From contig CAZSFA010000153.1 in assembly GCA_964606055.1 (NCBI GenBank), positions 1 through 6,580 of the forward strand: a stretch of 6,580 nucleotides of DNA, read 5' to 3'. Under the pieces are notes generated by a model. That model did no database searches and was not told where the DNA came from. It saw only the letters and a list, made by a program, of their open reading frames with translations. Source of the stretch: Roseitalea sp964606055. GTDB lineage: Bacteria; Pseudomonadota; Alphaproteobacteria; Rhizobiales; Rhizobiaceae. The position numbers were made by a program, and so were the translations under genes. Below, piece by piece: positions 5,789-6,580 of this stretch; the first letter of the stretch is position 1, and every line of letters begins with the position of its first letter.

Positions 5789-5918
5789 CAATGCCCGCCG
5801 TGCCTACCAGGCGCGGCCAACCGCTCAACAAAAGCGCGCCCAACGCTTGATCCGGCAGACCGAAAGGGCCAAGAGACCGTGCCGCCGATGGCCCCTCGTC
5901 CCAACCCCAGATCGCACC

Positions 5919-6580
5919 ATGGCCACCTACAAGTCCGACTTCCTCAATGTGCTCGATCAGCGCGGGCTGATCCATCAGGTCTCCGACGCCCAAGGCCTGG
6001 ACGCCAAGTGCATGCAGGGACCGATCACCGGCTATGTCGGCTACGATGCGACCGCCACGAGCCTGCATATCGGCAACCTGATCACGGTAACGTTGCTCTA
6101 CTGGCTGCAGCAGACCGGCCACCGGCCGATCACCCTGATGGGCGGCGGCACCTCGATGGTCGGTGACCCCTCCTTCCGCGACGATCAGCGCCAGTTGCTG
6201 ACCCCGGACAAGATCGACGCCAACATCGCCGGCATCAAACAGATCTTCGGCCGCATCCTTGCCTATGGCGACGGGCCGACCGACGCGCTGATGATCAACA
6301 ATGCCGACTGGCTGATGAAGCTGAACTATGTCGACTTCCTGCGCGAGGTGGGCCGGCACTTCTCCGTCAACCGCATGCTGACGTTCGATTCGGTCAAGAT
6401 GCGGCTCGATCGCGAGCAGTCGCTGTCGTTCCTTGAGTTCAACTACATGATCATGCAGGGCTACGACTTCACCGAGCTCAACCGGCGCCATGACTGCATC
6501 CTGCAAATGGGCGGCTCGGACCAGTGGGGCAACATCGTCAACGGGCTGGACCTGTCGCATCGCATGGGCGGCCCGCAGCT
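5919..6580 (+). CDS. tyrS: Tyrosyl-tRNA synthetase, N-terminal 220 codons (runs off the right edge)
   Basis: This class I aminoacyl-tRNA synthetase activates tyrosine with ATP and charges tRNA-Tyr in the cytosol. The frame is open from the ATG at 5919 to the window edge. It shows YVGYDATATSLHIGNL (39-54) containing the HIGH-type signature as HIGN (50-53), LMGGGTSMVGDPS (73-85), the helix leading to NRMLTFDSVKMRLDR (151-165), QSLSFLEFNYMIMQGYDF (167-184) and the tyrosine/ATP-pocket block QMGGSDQWGNIVNGLDL (196-212). The KMSKS loop and the C-terminal S4-like RNA-binding domain would lie beyond the window; full proteins are about 415-420 residues. The start has no obvious ribosome binding site, but homology begins within a few residues of it and no better in-frame start exists upstream. 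It is divergent from the glycosyltransferase cassette, with a 241-bp spacer. Confidence 0.97.
   Translation, partial: MATYKSDFLNVLDQRGLIHQVSDAQGLDAKCMQGPITGYVGYDATATSLHIGNLITVTLLYWLQQTGHRPITLMGGGTSMVGDPSFRDDQRQLLTPDKIDANIAGIKQIFGRILAYGDGPTDALMINNADWLMKLNYVDFLREVGRHFSVNRMLTFDSVKMRLDREQSLSFLEFNYMIMQGYDFTELNRRHDCILQMGGSDQWGNIVNGLDLSHRMGGPQ

Noticed and set aside
5719..5850. A 43-codon open frame in the spacer before tyrS
   Set aside because: It has no ribosome binding site and no recognisable sequence, and its composition is typical of noncoding GC-rich DNA. The candidate cassette promoter lies within it.
5760..6560. A 266-codon open frame on the minus strand opposite tyrS
   Set aside because: The opposite strand encodes unmistakable tyrosyl-tRNA synthetase. 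The antisense product has no family resemblance and is a codon-bias shadow.

Overview
The window is GC-rich, densely packed chromosomal DNA. It looks like an alphaproteobacterium, most likely of the Hyphomicrobiales/Rhizobiales or a close order. The reasons are the style of the proteins, a SUF iron-sulfur operon preceded by an IscS-like cysteine desulfurase and a divergent alpha/beta hydrolase, CTTGAC-like promoter elements, and a 17-bp Irr-type (iron control element) palindrome upstream of sufB. I see no mobile element, CRISPR array, tRNA or rRNA.

Layout from left to right. (1) Positions 1-2078, minus strand: the start of the SUF Fe-S assembly operon, read right to left. A group I cysteine desulfurase (936-2078) is followed after a 163-bp gap by sufB (772 running off the left edge, first 257 residues). 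The gap carries the candidate Irr box and a weak promoter, so sufB may have its own iron-responsive promoter in addition to read-through from the desulfurase gene. (2) Positions 2079-2254: a divergent control region with a perfect 10-bp palindrome that could serve as a shared -10 for promoters facing both ways. (3) Positions 2255-2935, plus strand: a small alpha/beta hydrolase of the COG2945 type. (4) Positions 2913-5677, minus strand: a compact three-gene envelope-glycosylation cassette. It consists of a GT2 polyprenyl-phosphate sugar synthase, a 106-residue three-helix LAB_N protein, and a multi-span ArnT-like GT39/GT83 transferase. The last gene overlaps the hydrolase tail to tail by 23 bp. 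(5) Positions 5678-5918: a divergent spacer with a candidate promoter for the cassette. (6) Positions 5919 to the right edge, plus strand: the N-terminal 220 codons of tyrS.

Two functional units stand out. In Fe-S assembly, the desulfurase mobilises sulfur from cysteine and SufB is the scaffold core. In the glycosylation cassette, the expected order is cytoplasmic charging of a polyprenyl phosphate with a sugar (GT2), movement of the lipid-linked sugar across the inner membrane, then transfer to an envelope acceptor on the periplasmic side (ArnT-like protein). The LAB_N protein occupies the place where a flippase is expected, and its three-helix layout resembles SemiSWEET/PQ-loop transporters. 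That makes it the most interesting candidate in the window. The sugar and the acceptor cannot be read from the sequence.
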